A program made the position numbers and the translations under genes. Below, in pieces: positions 1 to 7,444 of a stretch of 14,730 nt of DNA; position 1 is the first letter of the stretch, and the number at the start of each line of letters is the position of its first letter. The notes under the pieces are model-generated. The model saw nothing but the letters and a program-made list of their open reading frames with translations. It did not search any database and was not told the origin of the DNA. Origin of the DNA: Sphaerochaeta sp. (GTDB lineage Bacteria; Spirochaetota; Spirochaetia; Sphaerochaetales; Sphaerochaetaceae); the NCBI GenBank assembly GCA_023228445.1, contig JALOBD010000042.1:1-14730 (forward strand), given 5' to 3'.

Positions 1-188
1 CCAACAATGGTATCACTACATTTATCATTGAGAGATTCTTCTCCCCTGAGCAAATCAATGACTGGTTCAGGACACTGCAGGATTTCCTCAGCCAAAAGAT
101 TTCGCTTGAGGAAGCGACCAATCGTCTACAAAGGATCTATGTAGCTGCGGCAGATTTGTTGATTGAGAAAAACAAGTTTGTATTCTAA
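1..188 (+). CDS. ABC transporter solute-binding protein, 3' end only
   Basis: Partial gene, cut by the left edge of the window. The frame is open from base 3 to the TAA at 186-188 and gives about 61 residues ending in KNKFVF. The tail contains the pattern QDFLSQKISLEEATNRLQ, which resembles the C-terminal end of family 1 extracellular solute-binding proteins, where a short 'L.G.IS.EEA...L' helix is common. The call rests mainly on position: it lies directly upstream of two MalF/MalG-type permease genes, in the normal order binding protein - permease - permease. Such a protein would be exported, bind the sugar or glycoconjugate outside the membrane and deliver it to the permeases. The ligand cannot be deduced, and the signal peptide and most of the protein are outside the window. 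Confidence 0.7.
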   Translation, partial: NNGITTFIIERFFSPEQINDWFRTLQDFLSQKISLEEATNRLQRIYVAAADLLIEKNKFVF

Positions 189-194
189 CAATTC

Positions 195-225
195 ATACCC
201 TCCACTCCAGTGGGGTGGAGGGTAT
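195..225 (+). other. Intercistronic mRNA hairpin between binding-protein and permease genes
   Basis: The arms 195-208 and 212-225 pair over 14 positions: 11 perfect pairs at the base (ATACCCTCCAC with GTGGAGGGTAT), then a T-G wobble and two G-C pairs. They enclose a 3-nt loop (209-211). No T-run follows, so it is not a standard intrinsic terminator; the next gene's ribosome-binding site starts 4 nt later. By analogy with malE-malF-type junctions, such a hairpin could protect the 3' end of the binding-protein transcript and allow more binding protein than permease. The role is inferred; the structure is directly visible. Confidence 0.75.
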
Positions 226-228
226 CGT

Positions 229-234
229 AAGGAG
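229..234 (+). promoter_or_regulatory. Ribosome-binding site that fixes the start of the first permease
   Basis: AAGGAG lies 7 nt before the ATG at 242. It sits immediately 3' of the hairpin at 195-225. The alternative in-frame GTG at 215 falls inside the hairpin's right arm and has no Shine-Dalgarno sequence, so 242 is preferred. Confidence 0.8.
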
Positions 235-241
235 CCGTGGT

Positions 242-1156
242 ATGTTCTCTACATTTTATAAGAAACGGTCCATTGGGATTGTCAGGAGGCCCTCGATCTT
301 CGTGCTCTCTATGCTGGTCCCCAGTCTCTTTCTTGTTCTTCTTTTCAATTATTATCCGATACTTCAATCAATTACGTACAGTTTCTTCAAGTGGAGTGGT
401 GGACATAAGAAAACCTTTCTTGGTTTGAAGAACTACATTGACTTGTTTACGAGCTCCGTCTTCTATATTTCTCTCTACAACCAACTGGTAATCTTGGTGT
501 TGCGGACGATCTTCCTCATCGTTCCAGCCTTGCTGGTAGCCCGCTTGATCTTTGGCTTGAAGACATGGGCCAAGGCGTCCAACTTTTTTCGATTGATCTT
601 TGTTGTGCCAGTCGTCATTCCCCCCATTGTTGTTCTACTCATCTGGCAGTTCTTGTTGGATGGAGAAATAGGGTTGATCAATTCATTTCTTCAGGCTGTC
701 TCGTTGGGAAACCTTACCCGAGCGTGGCTCGGCGATCCGAAAACAGCCTTGGGGTCGGTCATTGCAATAGGATTCCCGTGGGTGCAGGGCACCAATATGT
801 TGATCTTCTTGGCTGGCTTTCTCGCTGTTGACGAATCAATTTGGGATTCGGTGACCCTTGAAGGAGTGTCTTCACTGCAGCGATTCTTTTATATTGACAT
901 TCATTTGATCCTCGGGCAGCTGAAGCTGAACATCATCCTGACGATTATCCAGTTGATGCAAGACTTTGTTGGAATCATGGTACTGACCGATGGTGGGCCT
1001 GGTACGGCCACCCTTGTGCCGGGGTTGTTGCTGTATAAGAATGCATTTCAGTACGCAAAAATGGGGTATGCCAACGCAATTGGGGTTGTCCTGTTTGTAG
1101 TCATTCTCAGCTTGAGCATCCTGAATTCCCGAATAGGAAAGGAGAGCAACCAATGA
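242..1156 (+). CDS. Sugar ABC transporter permease, MalF/UgpA type
   Basis: Integral inner-membrane subunit of a carbohydrate ABC importer (304 residues, normal for the family). The N-terminus is basic and cytoplasmic (YKKRSIGIVRRP), followed by a first membrane span near residues 18-40, and several further hydrophobic spans are visible. The EAA loop that contacts the ATPase is seen near residues 203-220, with the core EGVSSLQRFF followed by a hydrophobic helix. In MalF-like proteins this is the 'DGAS..Q.F..I..P' region; the usual proline is absent here. It would pair with the next gene product to form the translocation pore. The stop overlaps the next start as ATGA, indicating translational coupling. 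No ATPase gene is adjacent. Substrate unknown. Confidence 0.9.
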   Translation: MFSTFYKKRSIGIVRRPSIFVLSMLVPSLFLVLLFNYYPILQSITYSFFKWSGGHKKTFLGLKNYIDLFTSSVFYISLYNQLVILVLRTIFLIVPALLVARLIFGLKTWAKASNFFRLIFVVPVVIPPIVVLLIWQFLLDGEIGLINSFLQAVSLGNLTRAWLGDPKTALGSVIAIGFPWVQGTNMLIFLAGFLAVDESIWDSVTLEGVSSLQRFFYIDIHLILGQLKLNIILTIIQLMQDFVGIMVLTDGGPGTATLVPGLLLYKNAFQYAKMGYANAIGVVLFVVILSLSILNSRIGKESNQ

Positions 1157-1998
1157 TTGATCGAAATACACGGAAGAGGAGCATCCACTCTGCAGGCAAT
1201 CTCTCGAGAAGTCTCTTCCTCTCCATCTTGGGTATTCTGACATTCTTGCCGTTTGTCTTTGCCCTCATCATCTCCTTCAAAGATATCTTTCAATACACTC
1301 ACCATCCGTTCAAGCCTACATTTCCTTTGATGTGGAGCAACTACGTCATAGCCTATAAACTTGTCATCAAATATATCTTCAACAGTATTTTGGTCTCTGG
1401 GGTCTCTGCGGTCTTCGTCATTCTCTTAGGGGTGTTCTCCGGCTATGTGTTCGCCAGGTATGATTTCCCCTTCAAAAACACCCTCTTTTTCTTTTTCCTC
1501 GCTCTCATGATGATCCCGACTGTCCTAAGCTTGGTGACACGGTTTATCCTGGTGATGAATTTGGGTCTAAGGGACAACTATTTGGGGATGATTCTCCCCT
1601 ACATCTCCGGTGGCCAAATCATGGTGATCTTTGTCAGCCGCACCTTCTTTGAGAACATACCGAACTCACTGTTCGAGAGTGCGAAGATTGATGGAGCCAG
1701 TGATGTGCACATGTTGTTCAACATCGCGATTCCCCTTTCGCTTGCAATCATTTGGACGCTCGTCATCATGAATATTATCTCTACTTGGAACAATATTTTA
1801 TGGCCGTTGGTTATCATCAACAAGGTCGAATTGATGCCGATCAGCATCGGGTTGTTGCACTTCAAAGGACAGACACAGAGCAATGTAGGAGCAATGATGG
1901 CGGGGTATCTCATCGCCTCAATCCCGTTGCTCATCGTCTTTGTGGTAGCTTCCAAGCAATTTGTAAGAGGCCTGACCAGCGGAGCTGTCAAGCTCTGA
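1153..1998 (+). CDS. Sugar ABC transporter permease, MalG/UgpE type
   Basis: Second permease subunit of the same importer, 281 residues. It starts at the ATG overlapping the previous stop codon (ATGA at 1153-1156). After a basic N-terminal segment (RNTRKRS) a first membrane span covers about residues 21-40, followed by further spans and the periplasmic stretch typical of MalG-like proteins. The EAA loop is clear at residues 175-195: ESAKIDGASDVHMLFNIAIP, matching the family pattern 'EAA.iDGas....f..i..Pl'. The C-terminus QFVRGLTSGAVKL is also characteristic of this family (compare '...F..GlT.GavKG'). It forms the pore with the upstream protein. The energy-coupling ATPase is presumably encoded elsewhere and may be a shared MsmK/UgpC-type subunit. 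Confidence 0.93.
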   Translation: MIDRNTRKRSIHSAGNLSRSLFLSILGILTFLPFVFALIISFKDIFQYTHHPFKPTFPLMWSNYVIAYKLVIKYIFNSILVSGVSAVFVILLGVFSGYVFARYDFPFKNTLFFFFLALMMIPTVLSLVTRFILVMNLGLRDNYLGMILPYISGGQIMVIFVSRTFFENIPNSLFESAKIDGASDVHMLFNIAIPLSLAIIWTLVIMNIISTWNNILWPLVIINKVELMPISIGLLHFKGQTQSNVGAMMAGYLIASIPLLIVFVVASKQFVRGLTSGAVKL

Positions 1999-2030
1999 TG
2001 TCTAGAAGAATTTGTGAATGGAAAGGAAGA

Positions 2031-2037
2031 GAGGAGG
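2031..2037 (+). promoter_or_regulatory. Ribosome-binding site deciding the start of the 816-residue protein
   Basis: GAGGAGG lies 7 nt before the ATG at 2045. The in-frame ATG at 2018 has no comparable site upstream, and starting there would place this purine-rich element inside the coding region. Confidence 0.75.
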
Positions 2038-2044
2038 AAGGATC

Positions 2045-4495
2045 ATGAAGATGTTCAATCAGATTGGATTGGAGATGTCGTTCAAACCGTTTAAGGAGTT
2101 GTCCGATGCGTACATAACCAGCAGGTTGGAAGAGATTTTCGCACAATGGTTGCCATTGCTGAAGTATGGGAAGGAAGTAGCAGTCCTGCTCTGGATCTCC
2201 GATGGTTCTGAAATCCTCGACTATTCTGGCAATATGGACCAGGAGTTTGAATGGGCCAAATTCATCGGAGGAGCAAATCGCAAAGCGCGAAAAAGCAGGC
2301 GGGATTCTTACTATGACCCTGAGGAGATCCACAATACTCCTCGTTTATATATGGAAGATCCGCCGGTGTTCACCTACGGGGATATCAAGCGGATTGTTAG
2401 TATGATCAAGTCTGTTGGAGCGCGCATGACCGGCAAACGAATTCTTGTCGGTGAGACATTCGATCCGGGACCGGAGTTTGCGTTTTCTTCGTTCAAATAT
2501 GAACGACACCCGGAGATATGCCTTGCTACCATGGCAGACTTCTCGTTCGTTGGCTGCTATGCAAAGCTCAATGCTGACTCGACACCATATGCAGGCTTTC
2601 CTGAAGGCATAGAGGAAGGAACTCCATTTGGACAGTTTTTCGGCAGACAATCCCAACACTTCCTCTCCGATTTGGGATTCGATTATATCTGGTTTTCCAA
2701 TGGGTTTGGCTTTGGAATCGAACCGTGGAACTCCTCGGGCGCTGTGTTTGATGGTGAACACTTCAGCACTGATCGTGCCGGCGAGATCTCCCGTCTCACC
2801 CTTGAGTTTTGGAATCACTTTAGAGACGAATGTACATTCCCGATCAAAACCCGTGGGACCAATATGACCACCGGCATTGATATCTCAACTGATGCAGTTC
2901 CGCTCAGGGCGATGTACGAGCAGGTTGAAGATCTCGAGGCACCACCAAACTCCCCTTGGGTAAGCCTCGATGGTGACTTTGGTTTGGAGCTTGCCGGGTG
3001 GATGAGCCATATCGCGAGGCTCCCATCGGCAGAATTCCCGTTCAGATTCTATACCCATGACCCTTGGTGGGATAACTCACCCTGGCTCGATCGATACGAG
3101 CGATATCCGCATGACATCTACATGCCGATGAGCGTGTCGAGAATCAACGATGAAGGGGAGATTGAGACACCGACCATCCTCGAGTTCTTGACAATCGACG
3201 ACTCCTTCGGGGATACACCCGACCAAGTACCGAACGAAGTGATCCCTCATATCCTCTATGCGAGAAAACATCTTCCCGATGCGCCCGGCCCGCTTGTGTG
3301 GATCTATCCATTCGACTTGTACCACGATATGCTTTCCTCCCCTCACGTTGCGTTGCAAAAGATCTTCCTGGGCGATTGGTACATCCGTGGGGCGATCAAC
3401 CGCGGCTTTCCGTTGAACACGGTGATGGATGCAAGATCGTTCTCTGCATTGCCTCATGACAAAAAGGAGGGCTTGAAACAGTCGGTGTTGCTGATCCCTG
3501 TTCTCAAGTGGGATGATGACTTCTATGCCCAAATCACTGCCTTCTGTAGTGATGGGGGGGAGGTGCTCCTCTACGGGTCAGTGGATGTATGCCCTGATTC
3601 CTTCCTTGAGCTCCTCGGTCTTGGAAGAACCACTGAGCTGGATGGCGAGATGACGTATGCAACCTCCTTGGCGATGGATAGCTACACAACACACGCCATG
3701 CCCGGCAAGCTCTACCATAGCAAGGAGTTCTCAGACGGGGGCGTTGATACGATATCGCTTCGACCCTCCGAGGTGTTGATATCGGTCAAGCAGGGCGATG
3801 AAGAGAGGGTGTATGCGACCAGTACAACCATTGGAACGGGACGGATTGCCTGGATTCGAGCCACCAACTCCTTTGAGAAGCCGATTAAGACGCAACTTCC
3901 CGTTGAACTGGACACCACAGAGTACCTGCGCCCCTCAGTTCTTTTGAAGGCTCTCCTCTCTGCCTTTGAGATTCACCTCTCATTCGAATCTCAAGAACTG
4001 GCAATTGATGAGCCGGTGCAGGTCATATCCCGACACGCCAATGCCCTGTGGTTCGCCGGGCATGTTCCCATTACCACTGCCTCATTGAGGTATCGGATGC
4101 CATGGGGGGTTCCGGTGCTCACCAGCTATGATGTGTCGATCAAGAATGGTCTTGGATCCTATCGCTTTGACCGCGCGTTCATGAAGGAGTGTCGCTTGTT
4201 CGTCGATGGGCAGGCGGAAGGTACCGTCATCACGACAAACGAATTGGCGACCATCAATCCGTCATTCAAACGAAGGATTCTGGTACGGGGCCTGGAAGGG
4301 GCGACGGTACGGTTCTTTGAGGAACCCTTGTTTGAGAAGAAAACCCTCTTCCAGCGAGATTACGAGCCGACGCATTACAGACGGGCATTACCCTTTGATC
4401 CCGCCACTGAGTTGAAGCCGGAGTATGAACAGGCCGGTGATTGTTCAATCTGTGTGATCAGGGAGTACACGGGGAATCTGCTGATCTCGTGGTAG
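2045..4495 (+). CDS. Unrecognised 816-residue protein, resembles a cytoplasmic glycoside hydrolase
   Basis: I do not recognise a named family. The protein has no signal peptide and begins MKMFNQIGLEMSFKPFKEL, so it is probably cytoplasmic. The N-terminal ~420 residues are rich in W, Y, F and D and alternate predicted strands and helices as in a TIM barrel, with blocks such as GETFDPGPEF (from E137), DLGFDYIWFSNGFGFGIEPW (ends near E226) and SLDGDFGLEL (D309, D311, E315). Residues about 450-520 (LKQSVLLIPVLKWDDDF then FCSDGGEVLLYGSVD) look like the flavodoxin/GATase-like middle domain that follows the barrel in GH42-type beta-galactosidases. The C-terminal part appears beta-rich. Its place directly after an ABC sugar importer supports hydrolysis of an imported glycoside. 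The catalytic residues named are candidates only. Start chosen from the Shine-Dalgarno site at 2031-2037. Confidence 0.55.
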   Translation: MKMFNQIGLEMSFKPFKELSDAYITSRLEEIFAQWLPLLKYGKEVAVLLWISDGSEILDYSGNMDQEFEWAKFIGGANRKARKSRRDSYYDPEEIHNTPRLYMEDPPVFTYGDIKRIVSMIKSVGARMTGKRILVGETFDPGPEFAFSSFKYERHPEICLATMADFSFVGCYAKLNADSTPYAGFPEGIEEGTPFGQFFGRQSQHFLSDLGFDYIWFSNGFGFGIEPWNSSGAVFDGEHFSTDRAGEISRLTLEFWNHFRDECTFPIKTRGTNMTTGIDISTDAVPLRAMYEQVEDLEAPPNSPWVSLDGDFGLELAGWMSHIARLPSAEFPFRFYTHDPWWDNSPWLDRYERYPHDIYMPMSVSRINDEGEIETPTILEFLTIDDSFGDTPDQVPNEVIPHILYARKHLPDAPGPLVWIYPFDLYHDMLSSPHVALQKIFLGDWYIRGAINRGFPLNTVMDARSFSALPHDKKEGLKQSVLLIPVLKWDDDFYAQITAFCSDGGEVLLYGSVDVCPDSFLELLGLGRTTELDGEMTYATSLAMDSYTTHAMPGKLYHSKEFSDGGVDTISLRPSEVLISVKQGDEERVYATSTTIGTGRIAWIRATNSFEKPIKTQLPVELDTTEYLRPSVLLKALLSAFEIHLSFESQELAIDEPVQVISRHANALWFAGHVPITTASLRYRMPWGVPVLTSYDVSIKNGLGSYRFDRAFMKECRLFVDGQAEGTVITTNELATINPSFKRRILVRGLEGATVRFFEEPLFEKKTLFQRDYEPTHYRRALPFDPATELKPEYEQAGDCSICVIREYTGNLLISW

Positions 4496-4641
4496 GATGG
4501 CCTCTGTTGCCAAGGTGGCGTGCTCGTTTGAGGCTCAGTGGTTGATCGCCCAGATAATCAAACGGCACGCCCTGCCTGGAGATGGAGGAGAGGAGTCAGG
4601 CATTGACAGTTCGTCCCGGTGTGATGGGATATGGAGCAAAC

Positions 4642-4645
4642 GAGG
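4642..4645 (+). promoter_or_regulatory. Ribosome-binding site deciding the amidohydrolase start
   Basis: GAGG, extended by TG, lies 5 nt before the ATG at 4651. In-frame ATGs at 4582 and 4624 lack such a site, and residues upstream of 4651 do not resemble an amidohydrolase N-terminus, which normally opens with a short beta strand such as MKKKVLIANI. Confidence 0.65.
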
Positions 4646-4650
4646 TGAAT

Positions 4651-5793
4651 ATGAAGAAAAAAGTCTTGATCGCCAACATCTCTCAGACGTATGGAGTGAA
4701 CGGAGTGGGCGCTGGAGAACGTCTGTCAATCTTGATCGATGGGGATGGCAACATTGAGAGGGTCGATGCCTTCATCGCCCCTGATCCAACGTACGACACC
4801 ATTGATGCCACCGACCTGGCCATCTCAGCCGGGTGGGTTGATGTACATGCCCACGTCTACAAGGGAGTTGGAAACCCAAGTATTGACGGTGATTTGATCG
4901 GTCCTCGTACGGGAGTCACCGTGATTGTGGACGCGGGGTCTGCAGGACACCTCACATACGGAGGGTTTGAGGAGTACATAGTAAAGAAAAAGGACTATGC
5001 GATCTTCGAATTCTTGAACCTCGGGTCGGTGGGTGTAATGGGGGCAAACGATTATGCCATTGATGACTTCATTGAAAAGGCAGAGACGGTATCATGCATT
5101 GAGGCGCACCGTTCCTCTATCAAGGGGGTGAAAGTCAGGGCGTGCAAGTATGTCTTGAAGGAGAGAGGCCGGGAAATCGTTGAGGATGCCAAGGACGTTG
5201 CTTGCAGAGCCGGTGTGCCGTTGATGGTCCATATCGGTGAACCGGGGCCTACGTATGCGGAGGTTCTCGCTTGTCTGGATTCCGGTGATATTGTGACTCA
5301 TTGCTTTCATGGCAAACCGGGCAACATCCTCGATGGTGAGAGTCACCGCGTCATTTCAGCTGCTGTGGAAGCGAAGGAACGTGGTGTCCTCTTCGATGTT
5401 GGGCATGGTGCGGCAAGTTTCAACTATCACGTCTGTCAACAGAGTATTCGCCAAGGCTTCCTTCCTGACTTCATCGGCACGGATTTACATCGCTCGAGTA
5501 TCAAGGAGAAGGTGATCAGCTTACCGGTCACCATGTCAAAGATGCTTGCGTGTGGGCTGGATCCAGAGTACGTTGTCGACTGTGTTTCCAGAAGGCCGAG
5601 GCAGATGCTGCAAATCGAGGATTTTCAAGGCGACACATTGGTCGGGAAACGGGCCGACTTTACGCTCTTCAGCCTATCGAGCGAGAGCAAGGAGTACATT
5701 GACTCAGAAGGGAATCCCATCAGGACAACCCAGCAGTTTTACCCGTATTTCACGATAGTCGGTCCCAACGTCACCGCATGCCAGCATGCGTGA
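4651..5793 (+). CDS. Amidohydrolase-superfamily deacetylase (COG3964 / EF_0837-like), often misannotated dihydroorotase
   Basis: Cytoplasmic metal-dependent hydrolase, 380 residues from the preferred start. The complete binuclear metal signature is visible: HAH at H66/H68 after the strand AGWVDVHAH, K161 in KGVKVRA as the likely carboxylated bridging lysine, H194 in MVHIGEP, H217 in THCFHG, and D278 in FIGTDLH. The closing segment GKRADFTLFSL is the usual return to the small beta domain. The overall pattern fits the COG3964 group (TIGR03583-type, EF_0837/AHA_3915), recurrently found beside SelA-like PLP enzymes, exactly as here. From memory, studied COG3964 members remove acetyl groups from (R)-alpha-hydroxy acids or N-acyl amino acids, so deacylation is more likely than true dihydroorotase activity; no pyrimidine genes are nearby. 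The substrate is inferred to be an N- or O-acylated intermediate. A 155-nt gap precedes the gene. Confidence 0.85.
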   Translation: MKKKVLIANISQTYGVNGVGAGERLSILIDGDGNIERVDAFIAPDPTYDTIDATDLAISAGWVDVHAHVYKGVGNPSIDGDLIGPRTGVTVIVDAGSAGHLTYGGFEEYIVKKKDYAIFEFLNLGSVGVMGANDYAIDDFIEKAETVSCIEAHRSSIKGVKVRACKYVLKERGREIVEDAKDVACRAGVPLMVHIGEPGPTYAEVLACLDSGDIVTHCFHGKPGNILDGESHRVISAAVEAKERGVLFDVGHGAASFNYHVCQQSIRQGFLPDFIGTDLHRSSIKEKVISLPVTMSKMLACGLDPEYVVDCVSRRPRQMLQIEDFQGDTLVGKRADFTLFSLSSESKEYIDSEGNPIRTTQQFYPYFTIVGPNVTACQHA

Positions 5794-5798
5794 GGGAG
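5792..5798 (+). promoter_or_regulatory. Ribosome-binding site deciding the SelA-like start
   Basis: GAGGGAG overlaps the stop codon of the amidohydrolase gene and ends 5 nt before the ATG at 5804. The earlier in-frame ATG at 5786 lies within the upstream gene and has no ribosome-binding site. Starting at 5804 gives MDIYDRLGVKKIINAMGTVT, the usual N-terminus of this family. Confidence 0.75.
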
Positions 5799-5803
5799 TG
5801 GTC

Positions 5804-6913
5804 ATGGATATATACGATAGGCTCGGTGTAAAGAAGATTATCAATGCAATGGGAACGGTGACAAAGCTCGGCGGTTCACTGATGGACAGCAGCGTGTTTG
5901 ACGCAATGGCCGAGGCGGGCAAGGCATTCGTCGATATCAATGACTTTCATGAGAAGGCAAGTGCCTATATTGCCAGAATGCTTCAAGTCGAGGCAGCGTG
6001 CATCACCAGTGGAGCAAGTGCCGGTATCGCCATCAGTGCAGCAGCCTGTATTGCCGGAACATGCAGGGCAAACATCCTCCAATTACCCGATACAACCGGA
6101 ATGAAGAACGAGATTCTCATGCTGAAGTCCCATCGGATTGTCTATGATCAGGCACTGCAGCTATCTGGGGCAAAGATTGTGGAAATTGGGTATACTTCTT
6201 TCAACTGCATAGAAATGGTAGAAAAGGCAATCACCGATAGGAGCGCGATGTTTTTCTATTGCGCTGAAGCGGCTGAGACGAGGGGCTCGATTCCATTGGA
6301 GGAGCTCATCGCCGTGACAAAACCTGCAGGGATTCCAATGGTCGTTGATGCGGCTGCAGAAATCCCACCAGTGGCACATATCACTTCCTACCTTCAGCAG
6401 GGGGCGGATGCAGTGATCTTTAGCGGTGGAAAGGAGATACGGGGTCCTCAATCGAGCGGGCTCATCCTGGGCAACGCTTCGCTGATCGAAGCGTGTAGCA
6501 TGAATTGTTCTCCCAACCACTCCATCGGACGGTCGATGAAAGTTGACAAAGAAACCATAGCGGGAATTGTGAGGGCGGTCGAGGTATTCACTCACCATGA
6601 CTATGATGCCCAAACGGGCGTGTGGATGGAGCAGGTTCAGCGTATCCATGCACAGTGCCTCGAAGTAAAAACCATTGAAGGAAGCGTTGGGTTTCCCACA
6701 CAACCGGGTATTCAGCCGAGGGGTATTCCGCGATTTTATTTTGGGGTCAAGGGGAAGAACTCAAAAGAGATTCAAGAGAAGCTGCGCACCGGTGAGCCAT
6801 CCATCCACGCAGGAATTGAGCATGGCTTTGTGGCGATCAACCCACAGTGTCTGAAGGAGCATGAAATCGAAGTGGTCATCAATGCAATACGGAACCTAGG
6901 TCATGCGGATTGA
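5804..6913 (+). CDS. SelA-like PLP-dependent enzyme, DgaE-type ammonia-lyase family
   Basis: Fold-type I PLP enzyme of the SelA-related group (369 residues), which includes D-glucosaminate-6-phosphate ammonia-lyase (DgaE) and the uncharacterised EF_0838-like proteins. It is shorter than true selenocysteine synthase (about 460 residues), and no selenocysteine genes are nearby. Diagnostic features are the start MDIYDRLGVKKIINAMGTVT, the cofactor-cradle segment ITSGASAGIAISAAACIAG, the PLP-ring aspartate in VVDAAAEIPP and the Schiff-base lysine K210 in FSGGKEIRGPQSSGL. Family members remove ammonia from amino-sugar acids or related alpha-amino acids by alpha,beta-elimination, releasing an enamine. 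The gene follows the amidohydrolase by 10 nt and overlaps the RidA gene by 11 nt, so all three are probably co-translated and act in sequence. The exact substrate is unknown, and no DgaF-type aldolase is seen in the window. Confidence 0.85.
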   Translation: MDIYDRLGVKKIINAMGTVTKLGGSLMDSSVFDAMAEAGKAFVDINDFHEKASAYIARMLQVEAACITSGASAGIAISAAACIAGTCRANILQLPDTTGMKNEILMLKSHRIVYDQALQLSGAKIVEIGYTSFNCIEMVEKAITDRSAMFFYCAEAAETRGSIPLEELIAVTKPAGIPMVVDAAAEIPPVAHITSYLQQGADAVIFSGGKEIRGPQSSGLILGNASLIEACSMNCSPNHSIGRSMKVDKETIAGIVRAVEVFTHHDYDAQTGVWMEQVQRIHAQCLEVKTIEGSVGFPTQPGIQPRGIPRFYFGVKGKNSKEIQEKLRTGEPSIHAGIEHGFVAINPQCLKEHEIEVVINAIRNLGHAD

Positions 6914-7370
6914 GCGGATTTTAGAAGAGAAAGGTATTGTGTTACCCGATATGCCGCCTTTGGCGGGAAAGTACAAGAGGGTAACCCACGTGGGCACCTT
7001 GGCCTTTGTCTCTGGGCAAGGACCGATCGTTGAAGGGAGCGCTGCTGTCAAGGGTAGGCTGGGAGAGAGCGTGACCATTGAGGAAGGACAACACGCTGCA
7101 CGGCTGTGTGCTCTCAATGCGCTGAGTGTATTGAAGTCGCATCTCGGGGATTTGGATAGAATAAAACAGTTTGTAAAAATACTTGGGTTTGTCTCCAGTG
7201 CACAAGGCTTTACTGAGCAACCCACGGTTATGGACGGGGCTTCATTGCTACTGGAAGAGCTGTTTGGAGAGGAGGGGATTGCCGCCCGTTCTGCTATTGG
7301 GACTAACCAACTCCCGGGTGACATTCCTGTGGAGATTGAATTCATTGTTGAGGTTTATGGAAACGACTGA
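6903..7370 (+). CDS. RidA/YjgF/UK114-family enamine/imine deaminase
   Basis: Small cytoplasmic protein (155 residues) of the RidA superfamily, normally a trimer. The C-terminal signature is present: AARSAIGTNQLPGDIPVEIE matches the family 'ARs.v....LP.d..vEiE' block, and R129 corresponds to the arginine that in RidA binds the carboxylate of the imine. FVSGQGPI near residue 36 is the second family landmark. It is about 25 residues longer than E. coli RidA and fits the longer 'UK114-like 1' subgroup. RidA hydrolyses reactive enamines/imines made by PLP enzymes to ketoacids plus ammonia. The gene begins 11 nt inside the SelA-like gene, which strongly suggests that it handles that enzyme's product. 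The ribosome-binding site is weak, consistent with translational coupling. It is the last intact gene of the left block. Confidence 0.93.
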   Translation: MRIERILEEKGIVLPDMPPLAGKYKRVTHVGTLAFVSGQGPIVEGSAAVKGRLGESVTIEEGQHAARLCALNALSVLKSHLGDLDRIKQFVKILGFVSSAQGFTEQPTVMDGASLLLEELFGEEGIAARSAIGTNQLPGDIPVEIEFIVEVYGND

Positions 7371-7444
7371 ATGGATGGTGCGCACCCCTACCAAGAAGAT
7401 CGGGTGCCCCATGCTGCTGCTATGAACGGGGAAGGAGCGTTGCG

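Noticed and set aside
4497..4757. 86-codon frame starting 1 nt after the GH-like stop
   Set aside because: No ribosome-binding site at a usable distance, over 100 nt overlap with the start of the amidohydrolase gene, and no recognised similarity. The possibility of a decayed gene in this gap remains open but is unsupported.
4651..5793. Dihydroorotase identity for the amidohydrolase
   Set aside because: No pyrimidine genes nearby, and the COG3964-type motif set and the SelA-like neighbour point to a deacetylase-type enzyme.
5804..6913. Selenocysteine synthase (SelA) identity
   Set aside because: Protein is about 90 residues shorter than SelA, lacks neighbouring selB or tRNA-Sec, and sits in an amidohydrolase/RidA operon. 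The SelA-like ammonia-lyase group fits better.
7375..7412. Hairpin after the RidA gene as a terminator
   Set aside because: The pairing ATGG and GCACCC with GGGTGC and CCAT is interrupted by an internal loop, has a 14-nt loop, and is followed by GCTGCTGC rather than a T-run.
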